Assembly: GCF_027625995.1 (NCBI RefSeq)
Contig: NZ_CP115396.1
Coordinates: 3,906,501 to 3,970,500, forward strand
DNA: 64,000 bases
Source: Hymenobacter yonginensis
GTDB taxonomy: Bacteria; Bacteroidota; Bacteroidia; Cytophagales; Hymenobacteraceae
Direction of reading: 5' to 3'
The notes beneath the pieces were generated by a model. That model saw only the letters and a program-made list of their open reading frames with translations, had not been told where the DNA came from and did not search any database. The position numbers were made by a program, and so were the translations under genes. Below, one piece after another: positions 25,180 through 34,202 of the stretch (its first letter is position 1; each line of letters begins with the position of its first letter).

Positions 25180-25313
25180 CTTAGGGAGTAGGGCTTGGGG
25201 AATAGGTCTTGCTTGGTGCTTAGTGCGTTGGGCTTGGCATTTAGGAGCTCGATTGGTGCTTAGGAACGGAGTACCTAGGTGTATTGAACGTCCTAAGCCC
25301 TAAGCACCATTCC
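25180..25313. repeat. Intergenic word array (CTTAGGGAGTAGGGCTT type)
   Basis: CTTAGGGAGTAGGGCTTGGG words on the left are matched by CCTAAGCCCTAAGCACC and CCCTAAGCAC on the right. It sits between the sigma gene and its downstream partner, where it could form a hairpin that lowers expression of the second gene. Confidence 0.6.
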
Positions 25314-25814
25314 CTAAGCACTATCCTTAAGGCTGAGTTCGTAGAGGCGGCGCAGGCAGTTGGCTTTCTGCAGGCGGGCCACGGTGGCGTTGGCGAAGCC
25401 CATCTTGCCGGCTACTTTCTCAAAATTGTAGCCCCGGAAGTAGAAGAACATGAGCACCTGCTGGCAGTCGGAGCTGAGCTGCCCGAACAACCCCAGCAGC
25501 CGGCGGCGCCGGCCGGCTTCGGCGGCGGGCAGCACCTCGGTAGCGGGGCGGGCGGTTTGCAGCTCCTGCACGGCCATGCCGTAGACGTGGGCCCGCAAAT
25601 CGGGTGGGAGCTTGGTGAGGCGGCCGTCGGCTACCTGGTCGTAGAACTCTACCAGCACGGTGCGCAGCAGCTCGTGGGCCGCAGGCGGCTCCAGCTGGTG
25701 CTGCCGCCGGGCCCAGCGCGCGAACAGGTCGCGGTTTTCCTGGTAGAAAGTTATCAGAAACGACTGGTTGCCAACGCGCAGATGGGTCAGGGTTTCGGCT
25801 AAAGGCTGATTCAC
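25314..25814 (-). CDS. RNA polymerase sigma factor, ECF-type
   Basis: A 166-aa sigma-70 family protein of extracytoplasmic type. The N-terminal helices (FLITFYQENRDLFARWARRQ) correspond to region 2, and the C-terminal QVLMFFYFRGYNFEKVAGKMGFANATVARLQKANCLRRL is a typical region 4 helix-turn-helix. The start is a GTG at 25814 (MNQPLAETLTHL); the frame upstream shows no conserved content. It is followed by a membrane anti-sigma-like gene, as usual for ECF pairs. Confidence 0.85.
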   Translation of the reverse strand: MNQPLAETLTHLRVGNQSFLITFYQENRDLFARWARRQHQLEPPAAHELLRTVLVEFYDQVADGRLTKLPPDLRAHVYGMAVQELQTARPATEVLPAAEAGRRRRLLGLFGQLSSDCQQVLMFFYFRGYNFEKVAGKMGFANATVARLQKANCLRRLYELSLKDSA

Positions 25815-26145
25815 GGGGCCAGAGCAACAAAGACGAAATACGGCCCCGGCCGGCAGCAGCCTGCCCGGGCGGAACAAGATAACGCAGAAAGTTGGCTTGC
25901 GGGCTATTCGGGCCACCTCACCCACGCAAACCGCCACGCAAACCGCCGCCCGCCCGGGTCCTTGGCCGGCGCCGCGTGGTGCCCCCCGCGGCGCCGGCCG
26001 AGGATCCGGTGCCTGCCAGCCGAACCCGGCCATAATTTTATCGGCCGCACAGGCGGCACTCTATATCAGACATACAATCAGCTGTGTATCTTCCCGCTGA
26101 CTTCATCCTTTCTTCATCTGATTCCACTTCTACCCTATTTCCTGC
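25815..26145. other. Divergent promoter region with a 13-bp hairpin
   Basis: These 331 bases separate the leftward sigma gene from the rightward protease gene. A perfect GC-rich inverted repeat (GGCCGGCGCCGCG at 25964-25976 with its complement at 25987-25999) lies near the middle. A tandem CCACGCAAACCG pair lies at 25922-25945. Either could be a regulator site. No gene is seen. Confidence 0.5.
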
Positions 26146-29100
26146 ATGAAACACCTCTCCTCTCTGGGGCTGGCCGCGGCCCTGAGCCTGGCGCCGCTGC
26201 TGGCGCAGGCCCAGGCTACGCAACCGGCCAGCCGCTACACGCTGCGCCTAGCCAGCGGCCCCGTAACGCCCGCCGCCAACTTCGCCGACTGGCTGCGGCA
26301 GCCCGCCACCACTGCCCCCACCGATGCCTGGCAGGGCCAAGTGTTCCGGGTGCTGCAGTTTGAGCAGCTGCCCACCGAGGCGCAGAAAGCCAGTTTAGCC
26401 GCGGCCGGCGTGCGCCTGCTCGACTACCTGCCCCGCAACGCCTGGACCGCCGCCCTGCCCGCCAACCTGCCGCACCAGCGCCTGAGCGGCGTGGGCTTGC
26501 GCAGCGTGCAGCCCGTGGCGCCCACCTGGAAACTGGCCGGCGACCTGGCCCGCAACACCATTCCGGCCCACATGCGGCGGTCCGGCGGGCTGGTGGAAGT
26601 GAACGTGCAGTACTACGCCACGCTCACGCCCAACCAAGCCGCCCAGGCGTTGCGCCAAAGCGGATTTCAGGAGGCCGGCAAGCCGATGTTTGGGCAGCAG
26701 CTGCGGGTGCTGTGCCGCGAGGCCGACATTGCCCGGGTGGCCGCGCTGCCCTGGGTGAGTGCCGTGGAGCCCGCCACGCCGCCCGCTGAGCCCGAGAACT
26801 TCCGGGGCCGCACCGACCACCGCGCCAACGCCATCAGCACCGACTACGGCGCCGGCCGCCACTACGACGGGCGCGGCGTGACCGTGGGCCACGGCGACGA
26901 CGGCCGCATCGGGCCGCACATCGACTACCAGGGCCGCTTCGACCAGAGCGCGGCCGGCGCTAGCGGCGGCAACCACGGCGACCATGTGGCCGGCATCATC
27001 ATGGGGGCCGGCAACGCCGACCCACGGGTGCGCGGCAACGCTACGGGCGCTTTCAACCAGTACTTCTCCTATCCCGGCAACCTCACCAACACCCCCGCGG
27101 CCTACGCTGGCGCCCGCAAGATGCGCGTGACCAACTCCAGCTACGGCGACGGCAACAACACCGGCTACACCAGCTTCACGCGCACCGTGGACCAGCAGAC
27201 GCGCCAGCGGCCCTACCTGCTACACGTGTTTTCGTCGGGCAACTCCGGCACCTCTGACTTCGGCTACGGGGCCGGTGTGGGCTGGGGCACCATCACGGGC
27301 GGCCACAAGATGGGCAAGAACGTGATTACCGTGGGCAACGTGACGTACACCGACGCGCTGGCCAGTTCCAGCAGCCGCGGGCCGGCCAAGGACGGCCGCA
27401 TCAAGCCCGACGTGTGCGCCGTGGGCACCAGCGTTACTTCCACCGTCGACCCCAACACCTACGCTGTATTTACGGGCACCAGCATGGCGGCGCCCGGCGT
27501 GGCCGGCGTCACGGCCCAGCTGGTGCAGGCCTACCGCAGCCTTAACAACCAGCAGGAAGCGCCCGGCGCCCTGCTGAAAGCGGCCCTGATGAACACCGCC
27601 GAAGACCTCGGCAACCCCGGTCCCGACTTCCGCTTCGGCTACGGCCGCGTGAATGCGCTGCGGGCCGTGCGCGTGCTGGAGCAGCGCACTTATCTGAAAG
27701 ACTCCCTGACGACGGGCCAGGCCCGCACCCACACCATTGCGGTGCCGGCCGGCAAGAAGGAGCTGCGCGTGATGGTGTACTGGCACGATTACGAGGGCGC
27801 CATCAACTCCACCGAAAACCTCATCAACGACCTGAATATGCAGGTGGCTCTGCCCGGCGGCACCATCTACCAGCCCTGGGTGCTCGACCACCGGCCCACC
27901 GCGGCCCAGCTCAATGCCAACGCCGTGCGCGGCCTCGACTCGCTGAACAACGTGGAGCAGGTGACCGTGGCCGAGCCCGCCGCCGGCACCTACACCGTGA
28001 CCGTGCGCGGCGCGGCCGTGCCCCAGGGCCCCCAGACCTACTACCTGGTGTATAGCTACCTCGAAGACGGCGTGGAGCTGACCTACCCGCTGGGCGGGGA
28101 AGGCTTCGTGCCCGGCGAAAACGAAGTAATCCGCTGGGATGCCCCGGCCGGCTCCGGCACGTTTGCGCTGGACTACAGCACCGACAACGGCACCACCTGG
28201 CTCCCGATTTCCGCCACCGTCGCCGCCACCGCCCGCCACTTCGACTGGACGGTGCCGGCCGGCGTGGCCTCGGGCCGCGTGAAAGTGCGCGTAACGCGCG
28301 GCACGGCCAGCAGCCAGTCGGTGGCGCCGCTCACCGTATCGGCGGTGCCCGGCAACCTACGCCTGGGCTACGTGTGCCAGAACGAGGTGAAGCTGCAGTG
28401 GGATACACTGGCTACGGCCTCGGCCTACATTGTATATAAGCTGGGCGCCGAGTACATGGATTCGGTGACGACCGTGACGCGCACTTCCGTGATTCTGCCG
28501 GGCCTGGGCTACGGCGCCGAGCAGTGGTACGCGGTGCGCGCCATCCGGGCCTCCGATGGGCTGCGCAGCCGCCGCACCCGCGCCCTCAACCAGCCGGCGC
28601 GCATCTTCAACTGCCCCGGCCCGCCCCTCATTGCGTTTGAAGCCAGCCGCACGCTGGTCTGCCCCGGCGTGCCCATCACGCTCACCGACCAGAGCCAGTC
28701 GTTCCCAACCAGCTGGACGTGGTCGGTTTCGCCCAGCGCGGGCGTCACGTTTGTGGGCGGCACCAGCGCCAGCTCGCAGAATCCGCAGCTGCAGTTTGCC
28801 ACGCCCGGCACCTACAGCGTTACGCTGCTGGCCAGCAACAGCTACGGCCCCACCACGGCCACCCGGCCGGCCCTCATCACCGTGACTACTGGCGACCCGC
28901 TGCCCGTGGTGCAGAACTTCCGCACCAGCACCTTCCCGCCCGCCGGCTGGCAGGTGGTCAACCCCAGCGCCACGTCCAGTTTCCGCTGGCAGCTGAGCGG
29001 CTCTATCCTCCCGGGCCCCGACTCGGTGGCGCGGCCCGTGCCCATGGCCAACGACTACGCCAACGCGGCCCGCGGCGCCGAAGACTATCTGATTACGCCC

Positions 29101-29745
29101 CCGCTGAACCTGAGCACGGTGCCCGCCACCGCCAACACCGTCCGCCTGACGTTCTGGGTGGCGTATGCGGCCTACAGCGCGGCCTACTTTGATGGTATCC
29201 GGGTGGATATGAGCACCGACTGCGGCGCCACATTCCAGCCCACGGGCTACCTGAAGCGCGGCACGGCCCTGGCCACAGTGCCCGGCTTCGACACCAACGA
29301 GTGGGAGCCTTCCCGCCCTGCCGACTGGCGCCAGGAAACCGTGGACCTGCCCGGCCTGCTGACGGCCGGCGGCACGCGTCCGGCCAACGTGCTGGTGCGC
29401 TTCGCCAACCTCAACGACTACGGCAACAACCTGTACCTGACCAATGTGCGCCTGCGCGCCCTGCAGGTGCTGGGCAATGCCAGCCGCCAGGCCAACCTGG
29501 GCTTGCTGAGCGCCTATCCGGTGCCTTTCTCGCAGGAGCTGACGGTGCAGCTGGCCCCCACCAAAGCCGGTGCCGCCACGCTGCAGCTGCTCGACGCCCT
29601 GGGCCGCACCGTGCGCGAAGAAGCCGTGCTGCTGCGCGCTGGCGCCCAGCAGCACACGCTGGCCACCGGCAGCCTGCCGGCCGGCGTGTACACGCTGCGC
29701 CTGCGCACCAGCGCCGGCACCCAGCAGCTGAAAGTGGTGAAGTAA
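26146..29745 (+). CDS. Secreted subtilisin-like (S8) protease with PKD and T9SS domains
   Basis: The 1199-aa preprotein starts with a signal peptide (MKHLSSLGLAAALSLAPLLAQAQ). The S8 catalytic triad is visible: Asp near 251 (GVTVGHGDDGRIG), His 277 (GNHGDHVAGII) and Ser 446 (FTGTSMAAPGVAG). Downstream come a P-like beta domain, a fibronectin-like segment, a PKD domain (SFPTSWTWSVSPSAGVTF...TPGTYSVTLLASNSYGP) and a jelly-roll cleaved-adhesin-like domain (ADWRQETVDLPGL). The final 75 residues (AYPVPFSQELTVQLAPT...AGVYTLRLRTSAGTQQLKVVK) are a type A T9SS sorting signal. It should be secreted to the surface or medium and degrade protein. Confidence 0.95.
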   Translation: MKHLSSLGLAAALSLAPLLAQAQATQPASRYTLRLASGPVTPAANFADWLRQPATTAPTDAWQGQVFRVLQFEQLPTEAQKASLAAAGVRLLDYLPRNAWTAALPANLPHQRLSGVGLRSVQPVAPTWKLAGDLARNTIPAHMRRSGGLVEVNVQYYATLTPNQAAQALRQSGFQEAGKPMFGQQLRVLCREADIARVAALPWVSAVEPATPPAEPENFRGRTDHRANAISTDYGAGRHYDGRGVTVGHGDDGRIGPHIDYQGRFDQSAAGASGGNHGDHVAGIIMGAGNADPRVRGNATGAFNQYFSYPGNLTNTPAAYAGARKMRVTNSSYGDGNNTGYTSFTRTVDQQTRQRPYLLHVFSSGNSGTSDFGYGAGVGWGTITGGHKMGKNVITVGNVTYTDALASSSSRGPAKDGRIKPDVCAVGTSVTSTVDPNTYAVFTGTSMAAPGVAGVTAQLVQAYRSLNNQQEAPGALLKAALMNTAEDLGNPGPDFRFGYGRVNALRAVRVLEQRTYLKDSLTTGQARTHTIAVPAGKKELRVMVYWHDYEGAINSTENLINDLNMQVALPGGTIYQPWVLDHRPTAAQLNANAVRGLDSLNNVEQVTVAEPAAGTYTVTVRGAAVPQGPQTYYLVYSYLEDGVELTYPLGGEGFVPGENEVIRWDAPAGSGTFALDYSTDNGTTWLPISATVAATARHFDWTVPAGVASGRVKVRVTRGTASSQSVAPLTVSAVPGNLRLGYVCQNEVKLQWDTLATASAYIVYKLGAEYMDSVTTVTRTSVILPGLGYGAEQWYAVRAIRASDGLRSRRTRALNQPARIFNCPGPPLIAFEASRTLVCPGVPITLTDQSQSFPTSWTWSVSPSAGVTFVGGTSASSQNPQLQFATPGTYSVTLLASNSYGPTTATRPALITVTTGDPLPVVQNFRTSTFPPAGWQVVNPSATSSFRWQLSGSILPGPDSVARPVPMANDYANAARGAEDYLITPPLNLSTVPATANTVRLTFWVAYAAYSAAYFDGIRVDMSTDCGATFQPTGYLKRGTALATVPGFDTNEWEPSRPADWRQETVDLPGLLTAGGTRPANVLVRFANLNDYGNNLYLTNVRLRALQVLGNASRQANLGLLSAYPVPFSQELTVQLAPTKAGAATLQLLDALGRTVREEAVLLRAGAQQHTLATGSLPAGVYTLRLRTSAGTQQLKVVK

Positions 29746-29794
29746 CGACGTTCGGCTTCCCGTAAAGTAATCCGCGCGTTAGCGCGTCTGCCGG

Positions 29795-29826
29795 AAAGCG
29801 CCTCCCGTCTGGGGGGCGCTTTCTTT
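29795..29826 (+). terminator. Intrinsic terminator
   Basis: The hairpin AAAGCGCCTCCC...GGGGGGCGCTTT is followed by CTTTG. Confidence 0.85.
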
Positions 29827-29881
29827 GTTGAAGAATAGTCGGGAACTTGCCTGCCTGCTTCGCTTTTCCCCCTGTACTGCC

Positions 29882-31276
29882 ATGGCTGCCGACCTGACCC
29901 CTGCCGATTTCTCCGTAGTGCCGACGCTGGAGGGCCTGCCCGCTGCTGTGCTCGACTGGCTGCTCACCCACGGCGAGCGGCGCGAGTTTGCCCCCAACGA
30001 AACCGTGGTGGAGCCCGGCATGCCCGCCGAGCTGATGCTGGTGCTACTCCAGGGCAGCCTGCAGTTCTACGTGGTGCGCAACGGCCAGCCCGAGCCCGCC
30101 TTCCGCCTCGATACTGGCCAAATCAGCGGGGTGCTGCCCTACTCGCGCATGCAGACCATCAAGGCGCGGGGCGTGGCCGTGGGGCCGTTGGTGGTTTACA
30201 CCCTGCACCGCGACCTGTTTCCGGAACTGGAGCAGGTAAGCCCCGAGCTGGTGCAGCGGCTGGTGGCTCTGATGAGCGACCGGGCCCGCCTGGAAGCCCG
30301 CGGCCAGGAGCGCGACGACAAGCTACGGGCCCTGGGCAAGCTCTCGGCGGGTTTGGCGCACGAGCTCAACAACCCCGCCGCCGCCATCGTGCGGGCTGCC
30401 GAAGCCCTCAACCAGCACCTGCGCGCCTCGCCCACGCTGATGCGCGACCTGCTGCAGCACTGCCCCGACCCCGCCGCCCTCGACCGCCTCACCGCCCTCG
30501 CCTTGGCCCCAACTGCCGACGGCCCACCTCTCTCCGGCCTGGCCCGCGCCGACCGCGAAGACGAACTGCTGAGCTGGCTGGACGAGCAGCAGGTGCCCGA
30601 CCCATATGCGCTGGTGGAAGGCCTGCTGAACGCGGGCCTCACCGCAACGCAGCTGACCGAAGCGGTGGCCGGCCTGCCGCCCACCGCCCGCCCGGCCGCG
30701 CTGGCCTGGCTGGAAGCCAAGCTGGCCTCCCTGCGCCTCGTGCACGACGTGCAGGAAGCCGGCGGCCGCATCAGCACACTGGTGCACAACGTGAAAACCT
30801 ACTCCCACATGGACCGCGCCGCCGACTTCGCGCCCCTGGACGTACACGCCGGCCTCGACAGCACCGTGAATATGCTGGGCTTCGCGCTGCGCGAAAAGAA
30901 CATCCAGCTCCGGCGCGACTACGCCCCTGGCCTGCCGCTGGTGCGCGGGCAGGTCAGCAGCCTCAACCAGGTCTGGACCAACCTGCTCGACAACGCCATT
31001 TCCGCTTTGCCACCGGGCGGCGAAATCACGCTCCGTACGCTGCTGGAAGGTGACTTCGTGCGGGTGTTCATCATCGACAACGGGCCCGGCATTCCGCCCG
31101 AGATTCTGCCGCGGGTGCTGGAGCCGTTCTTCACCACCAAGCCGGCCGGCGAAGGCTCCGGCCTGGGCCTCGATATTGCGCTGCGTACCGTAGAAACCCA
31201 CGGCGGCAAGCTGGAAGTAAGCTCCGAGCCCGGCCATACCGAGTTCTGCGTATGGCTGCCGGCGCAGAGTAGCTGA
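29882..31276 (+). CDS. Histidine kinase with N-terminal cyclic-nucleotide-binding-like domain
   Basis: The ATG at 29882 gives 464 aa. Residues 1-145 have a CRP-like cNMP-binding fold (REFAPNETVVEPGMPAELMLVLLQGSLQFYVV). The dimerisation/phosphoacceptor helix has His160 in LGKLSAGLAHELNNPAAAIVRAAE. The ATPase domain shows the N box (NQVWTNLLDNAISALP), G1 box (DNGPGIPPEIL) and G2 box (GEGSGLGLDIA). There is no membrane segment, so it senses inside the cell. It is followed, 184 bases later and in the same direction, by a receiver-domain flavoprotein that is the likely phosphate acceptor. Confidence 0.92.
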   Translation: MAADLTPADFSVVPTLEGLPAAVLDWLLTHGERREFAPNETVVEPGMPAELMLVLLQGSLQFYVVRNGQPEPAFRLDTGQISGVLPYSRMQTIKARGVAVGPLVVYTLHRDLFPELEQVSPELVQRLVALMSDRARLEARGQERDDKLRALGKLSAGLAHELNNPAAAIVRAAEALNQHLRASPTLMRDLLQHCPDPAALDRLTALALAPTADGPPLSGLARADREDELLSWLDEQQVPDPYALVEGLLNAGLTATQLTEAVAGLPPTARPAALAWLEAKLASLRLVHDVQEAGGRISTLVHNVKTYSHMDRAADFAPLDVHAGLDSTVNMLGFALREKNIQLRRDYAPGLPLVRGQVSSLNQVWTNLLDNAISALPPGGEITLRTLLEGDFVRVFIIDNGPGIPPEILPRVLEPFFTTKPAGEGSGLGLDIALRTVETHGGKLEVSSEPGHTEFCVWLPAQSS

Positions 31277-31455
31277 GTAGGGGAGTAACTGAGTAAGTTA
31301 TTCAGCACCGCTACTCGTTTTTTTCCCCTGTTGCGCAGCAGGCCGGTAGCGCGAACTTTGCCGGCACTGCCCCAACCATTCTACCGACGCGGGGCCGCGA
31401 ACTACAAAGTTTGCGCTGCCGGCCACTACTCCGTTTCTCCACTACTCAGCTACAC
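31273..31455. repeat. Nested inverted repeats between kinase and receiver genes
   Basis: The outer pair is GAGTAGCTGAGTAGGGGAG-type words at 31268-31300 with TCTCCACTACTCAGCTAC at 31436-31453. The inner pair is a diverged family A element (arms at 31341-31360 and 31396-31424). Two element families are thus nested in one gap. Confidence 0.8.
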
Positions 31456-31460
31456 ACCAC

Positions 31461-33116
31461 ATGGACAAGAAACCGATTATTCTGACCGTGGACGATGATG
31501 CGCAGGTGCTCAATGCCATCGACCGGGATTTGCGGGCCGAGTTCCGGCAGGACTACCGGATTCTGCGGGCAGCTTCGGGTGAGGAGGCCCTGGAAACCCT
31601 GCGCGAGCTGCTGGCCCGCGAAGAGGAAGTGGCCCTGATTCTGGCCGACCAGCGCATGCCCGGCTTGGAAGGCGTGGAGCTGCTGGCCGAAGCCCGCACC
31701 CTGTTTCCGGACGCCAAGCGGGTGCTGCTCACAGCCTACGCCGACACCGAAGCCGCCATCCGGGCCATCAACAACGCCCGCCTCGACCACTACCTGATGA
31801 AGCCCTGGGACCCACCCCAGCAGCTGCTCTACCCCACCCTGCACGATTTGCTGGGAGCCTGGCAGGCCACGCACCGGCCGCGCTTCAAGGGCGTGCGCCT
31901 AGTGGGGTTCCAATGGTCGCCGCTCTCGCACGACCTCAAAGACTTTCTGGCCGGCTACATGGTGGCGTATCAGTGGCTGGATTTCGAAACCAACCCCGAC
32001 GCCCAGGCCCTGCTTTCAGCCAAAGGCCTAGCCGCCGCCGACCTGCCCGTGGTAGTGCTGGAAGACGGCACCGCTCTGGCCCGGCCCACCGCCACCGAGG
32101 TAGCCACCCACATCGGCCTCACCACCCAGGCCACCCAGGAACTGTACGATGTGGTGGTCATCGGGGCCGGGCCGTCGGGGCTGGCGGCGGCGGTGTACGG
32201 CGCTTCCGAGGGCCTGAAAACGCTCATCATCGAACGCCAAACCCCTGGCGGACAAGCCGGAACCTCATCCCGCATTGAAAACTACCTGGGCTTCCCAACG
32301 GGGCTGAGTGGGGCCGAGCTGGCGCACCGGGCCTGGGCCCAGGCCGTGCGCCTCGGGGCCGAGTTGCTGGCACCGCGTGAGGTGACCGAGCTGTGCGTGC
32401 AGGACGGCTACAAAGTCCTCACCCTCAGCGACGGCAGCACCGTGCGCACCCGCGCCGTGGTGCTTACCACCGGCGTCAGCTACCGCACCCTGGAGGTGCC
32501 CGGCATGCACCGCCTGAGCGGGGCCGGCGTGTACTACGGCGCCGCCCGCACCGAGGCCCGCTCCTGCGACGAGCAGGACGTGTACATCGTGGGCGGCGGC
32601 AACTCGGCGGGGCAGGCGGCCATGTATTTGGCCACGTATGCCCGGCGAGTGGGCATCGTCATCCGGGGCGAGAGCCTGGCGGCGTCGATGTCGGCGTATC
32701 TGATTGAGCAGATTGCCCATACGCCCAACATCGAGATTCTGCCCTTCACGGAGGTGGCCGAAGTATGCGGACAGGATCATCTGGAAGCCGTGGTGCTGAA
32801 AAGCCGCGGCGAGCTGCGGCAGGTGCCGGCCCGGGCGCTGTTCGTGTTTATCGGGGCCAAGCCCAGCACCGAGTGGGTGTGCCAGACGGTGCTCTGCGAC
32901 GGCAAAGGCTTCCTGCTGACCGGCCGCGACCTGGTGACGGACCCGCGCTACGCCACCGCCTGGAAGCACCCGCGTGAGCCTTACCTGCTGGAAACCTGCG
33001 TGCCGGGCGTTTTCGCGGCCGGCGACAGCCGGGCCGGGGCCATGGCCCGGGTGGCCTCGGCGGTGGGCGAAGGCAGCATGGCTATCAAGTTCGTGCACCA
33101 GTATCTCGACGAATAG
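31461..33116 (+). CDS. Receiver / glutaredoxin-like / thioredoxin-reductase-like fusion protein
   Basis: A 551-aa three-part protein. Residues 1-125 are a receiver with the acidic pocket at DDD11-13, phosphoacceptor D63 (LADQRMPG), T91 and K114. Residues about 143-215 look like a glutaredoxin fold (VRLVGFQWSPLSHDL...LPVVVLEDG), but the CPxC site is SPLS. From residue 228 follows a thioredoxin-reductase-type flavoprotein with an FAD motif (VVVIGAGPSGLAAAVYG), an NAD(P)H motif (YIVGGGNSAGQAAMYL) and the second FAD motif (VFAAGDSRAG). The redox CxxC expected just before the NAD(P)H motif is AART. Databases call this type fused response regulator/thioredoxin-disulfide reductase, yet here no dithiol site remains. 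It pairs with the upstream kinase. Confidence 0.93.
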   Translation: MDKKPIILTVDDDAQVLNAIDRDLRAEFRQDYRILRAASGEEALETLRELLAREEEVALILADQRMPGLEGVELLAEARTLFPDAKRVLLTAYADTEAAIRAINNARLDHYLMKPWDPPQQLLYPTLHDLLGAWQATHRPRFKGVRLVGFQWSPLSHDLKDFLAGYMVAYQWLDFETNPDAQALLSAKGLAAADLPVVVLEDGTALARPTATEVATHIGLTTQATQELYDVVVIGAGPSGLAAAVYGASEGLKTLIIERQTPGGQAGTSSRIENYLGFPTGLSGAELAHRAWAQAVRLGAELLAPREVTELCVQDGYKVLTLSDGSTVRTRAVVLTTGVSYRTLEVPGMHRLSGAGVYYGAARTEARSCDEQDVYIVGGGNSAGQAAMYLATYARRVGIVIRGESLAASMSAYLIEQIAHTPNIEILPFTEVAEVCGQDHLEAVVLKSRGELRQVPARALFVFIGAKPSTEWVCQTVLCDGKGFLLTGRDLVTDPRYATAWKHPREPYLLETCVPGVFAAGDSRAGAMARVASAVGEGSMAIKFVHQYLDE

Positions 33117-33356
33117 CGGCCGGATCTGACGGGGCAGGGGTCGGAAACCGAAGATTTCTTTGGTTCGGCCGCAGGCCACGTTTTAGGCCCGCGCAGCCCC
33201 GCCAAACGCCCCCGGCCGGAAACGCGCCGGCGACAACAGGCCCTTTCCGGGGTTTCAGGTGGGAATATTGAAAACCACCGGGCTGCCCATACAGTATATG
33301 CACTTCGGCGCCACTGGCGCGCCGCTGTGCTGTTTTGTCTGTGTGGACGCTTTTTT

Positions 33357-34202
33357 ATGGCCCCTTCTTCTACCTTCTCTTCCTGGCGGCGCCTGTGCCT
33401 TGCGGCGGCGGCCTCCGTGCTGTTCAGCGGCTGCGAGCTGCTGGAATTCAGCCCCAACGATTTTCGCGGGCCTGAATCCCTGACCAACCTCACCCAGAAA
33501 AACCTCGACAAGCTGGCCGCAAAGCCACTGCCGCCCGGCGACACCCTGCGCTTTGTGTTCACCGGCGACTCGCAGCGTTTCTACAACGAGGTGGAGGCAC
33601 TGGTGGCCAGCGTCAACCAACAGCCGGGCGTGTCGCTGATGGTGGTGGCCGGCGACATTTCCGACTTCGGACTGGCCCGCGAGATGCGCTGGGTGGCCGA
33701 GCGCCTCAACCGCCTCACCATTCCCTACCTCACCGTTATCGGCAACCACGACCAGGTGGGCAACGGCCGCGCCTCCTACCAGCAGATCTATGGCCCGCTG
33801 AACTACTCGTTTGTGTACGGCGACACCAAGTTTGTCTTCGTGGACACCAACAGCCGCGAGTACAACTTCAATGGCCGGATTCCGGACGTGCCGTGGCTGC
33901 AAGCCCAGGTGCAAAACCTGCAGGGCGCCCGCCGGCAGGTGGTGATGTCGCACGTGCCGCCCCAGGACAGCGACTTCGACCAGAGCCTGACGCCCGCCTA
34001 TACCCGCACCCTGGCCGAAGCCCCCAAGCTGGCGTTTGAGCTGAACGGCCACCGCCACAGCTCCAGCATCGGCCAGCCCTTCGAGGACGGCGTGACCTAC
34101 ATCAACTCGGCCTCCTTCGAGCGCAACGAGTACCTGATTGTGACGCTCTGGAACGACGCCAACGACGAGCCGCAGTTCCGGCTGAAAAAAGTAAGCTTCT
34201 GA
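33357..34202 (+). CDS. Lipoprotein metallophosphoesterase
   Basis: The ATG at 33357 gives a 281-aa calcineurin-like phosphoesterase with a lipoprotein signal (LCLAAAASVLFSGC). Motifs: FTGDSQ, VVAGDISDFG, VIGNHDQVG, VVMSHVPPQ and ELNGHRHSSS. It is probably attached to the periplasmic face of a membrane. The stop TGA shares a base with the ATG of the next gene (TGATG), indicating translational coupling with the outer-membrane protein genes that follow. Confidence 0.88.
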   Translation: MAPSSTFSSWRRLCLAAAASVLFSGCELLEFSPNDFRGPESLTNLTQKNLDKLAAKPLPPGDTLRFVFTGDSQRFYNEVEALVASVNQQPGVSLMVVAGDISDFGLAREMRWVAERLNRLTIPYLTVIGNHDQVGNGRASYQQIYGPLNYSFVYGDTKFVFVDTNSREYNFNGRIPDVPWLQAQVQNLQGARRQVVMSHVPPQDSDFDQSLTPAYTRTLAEAPKLAFELNGHRHSSSIGQPFEDGVTYINSASFERNEYLIVTLWNDANDEPQFRLKKVSF

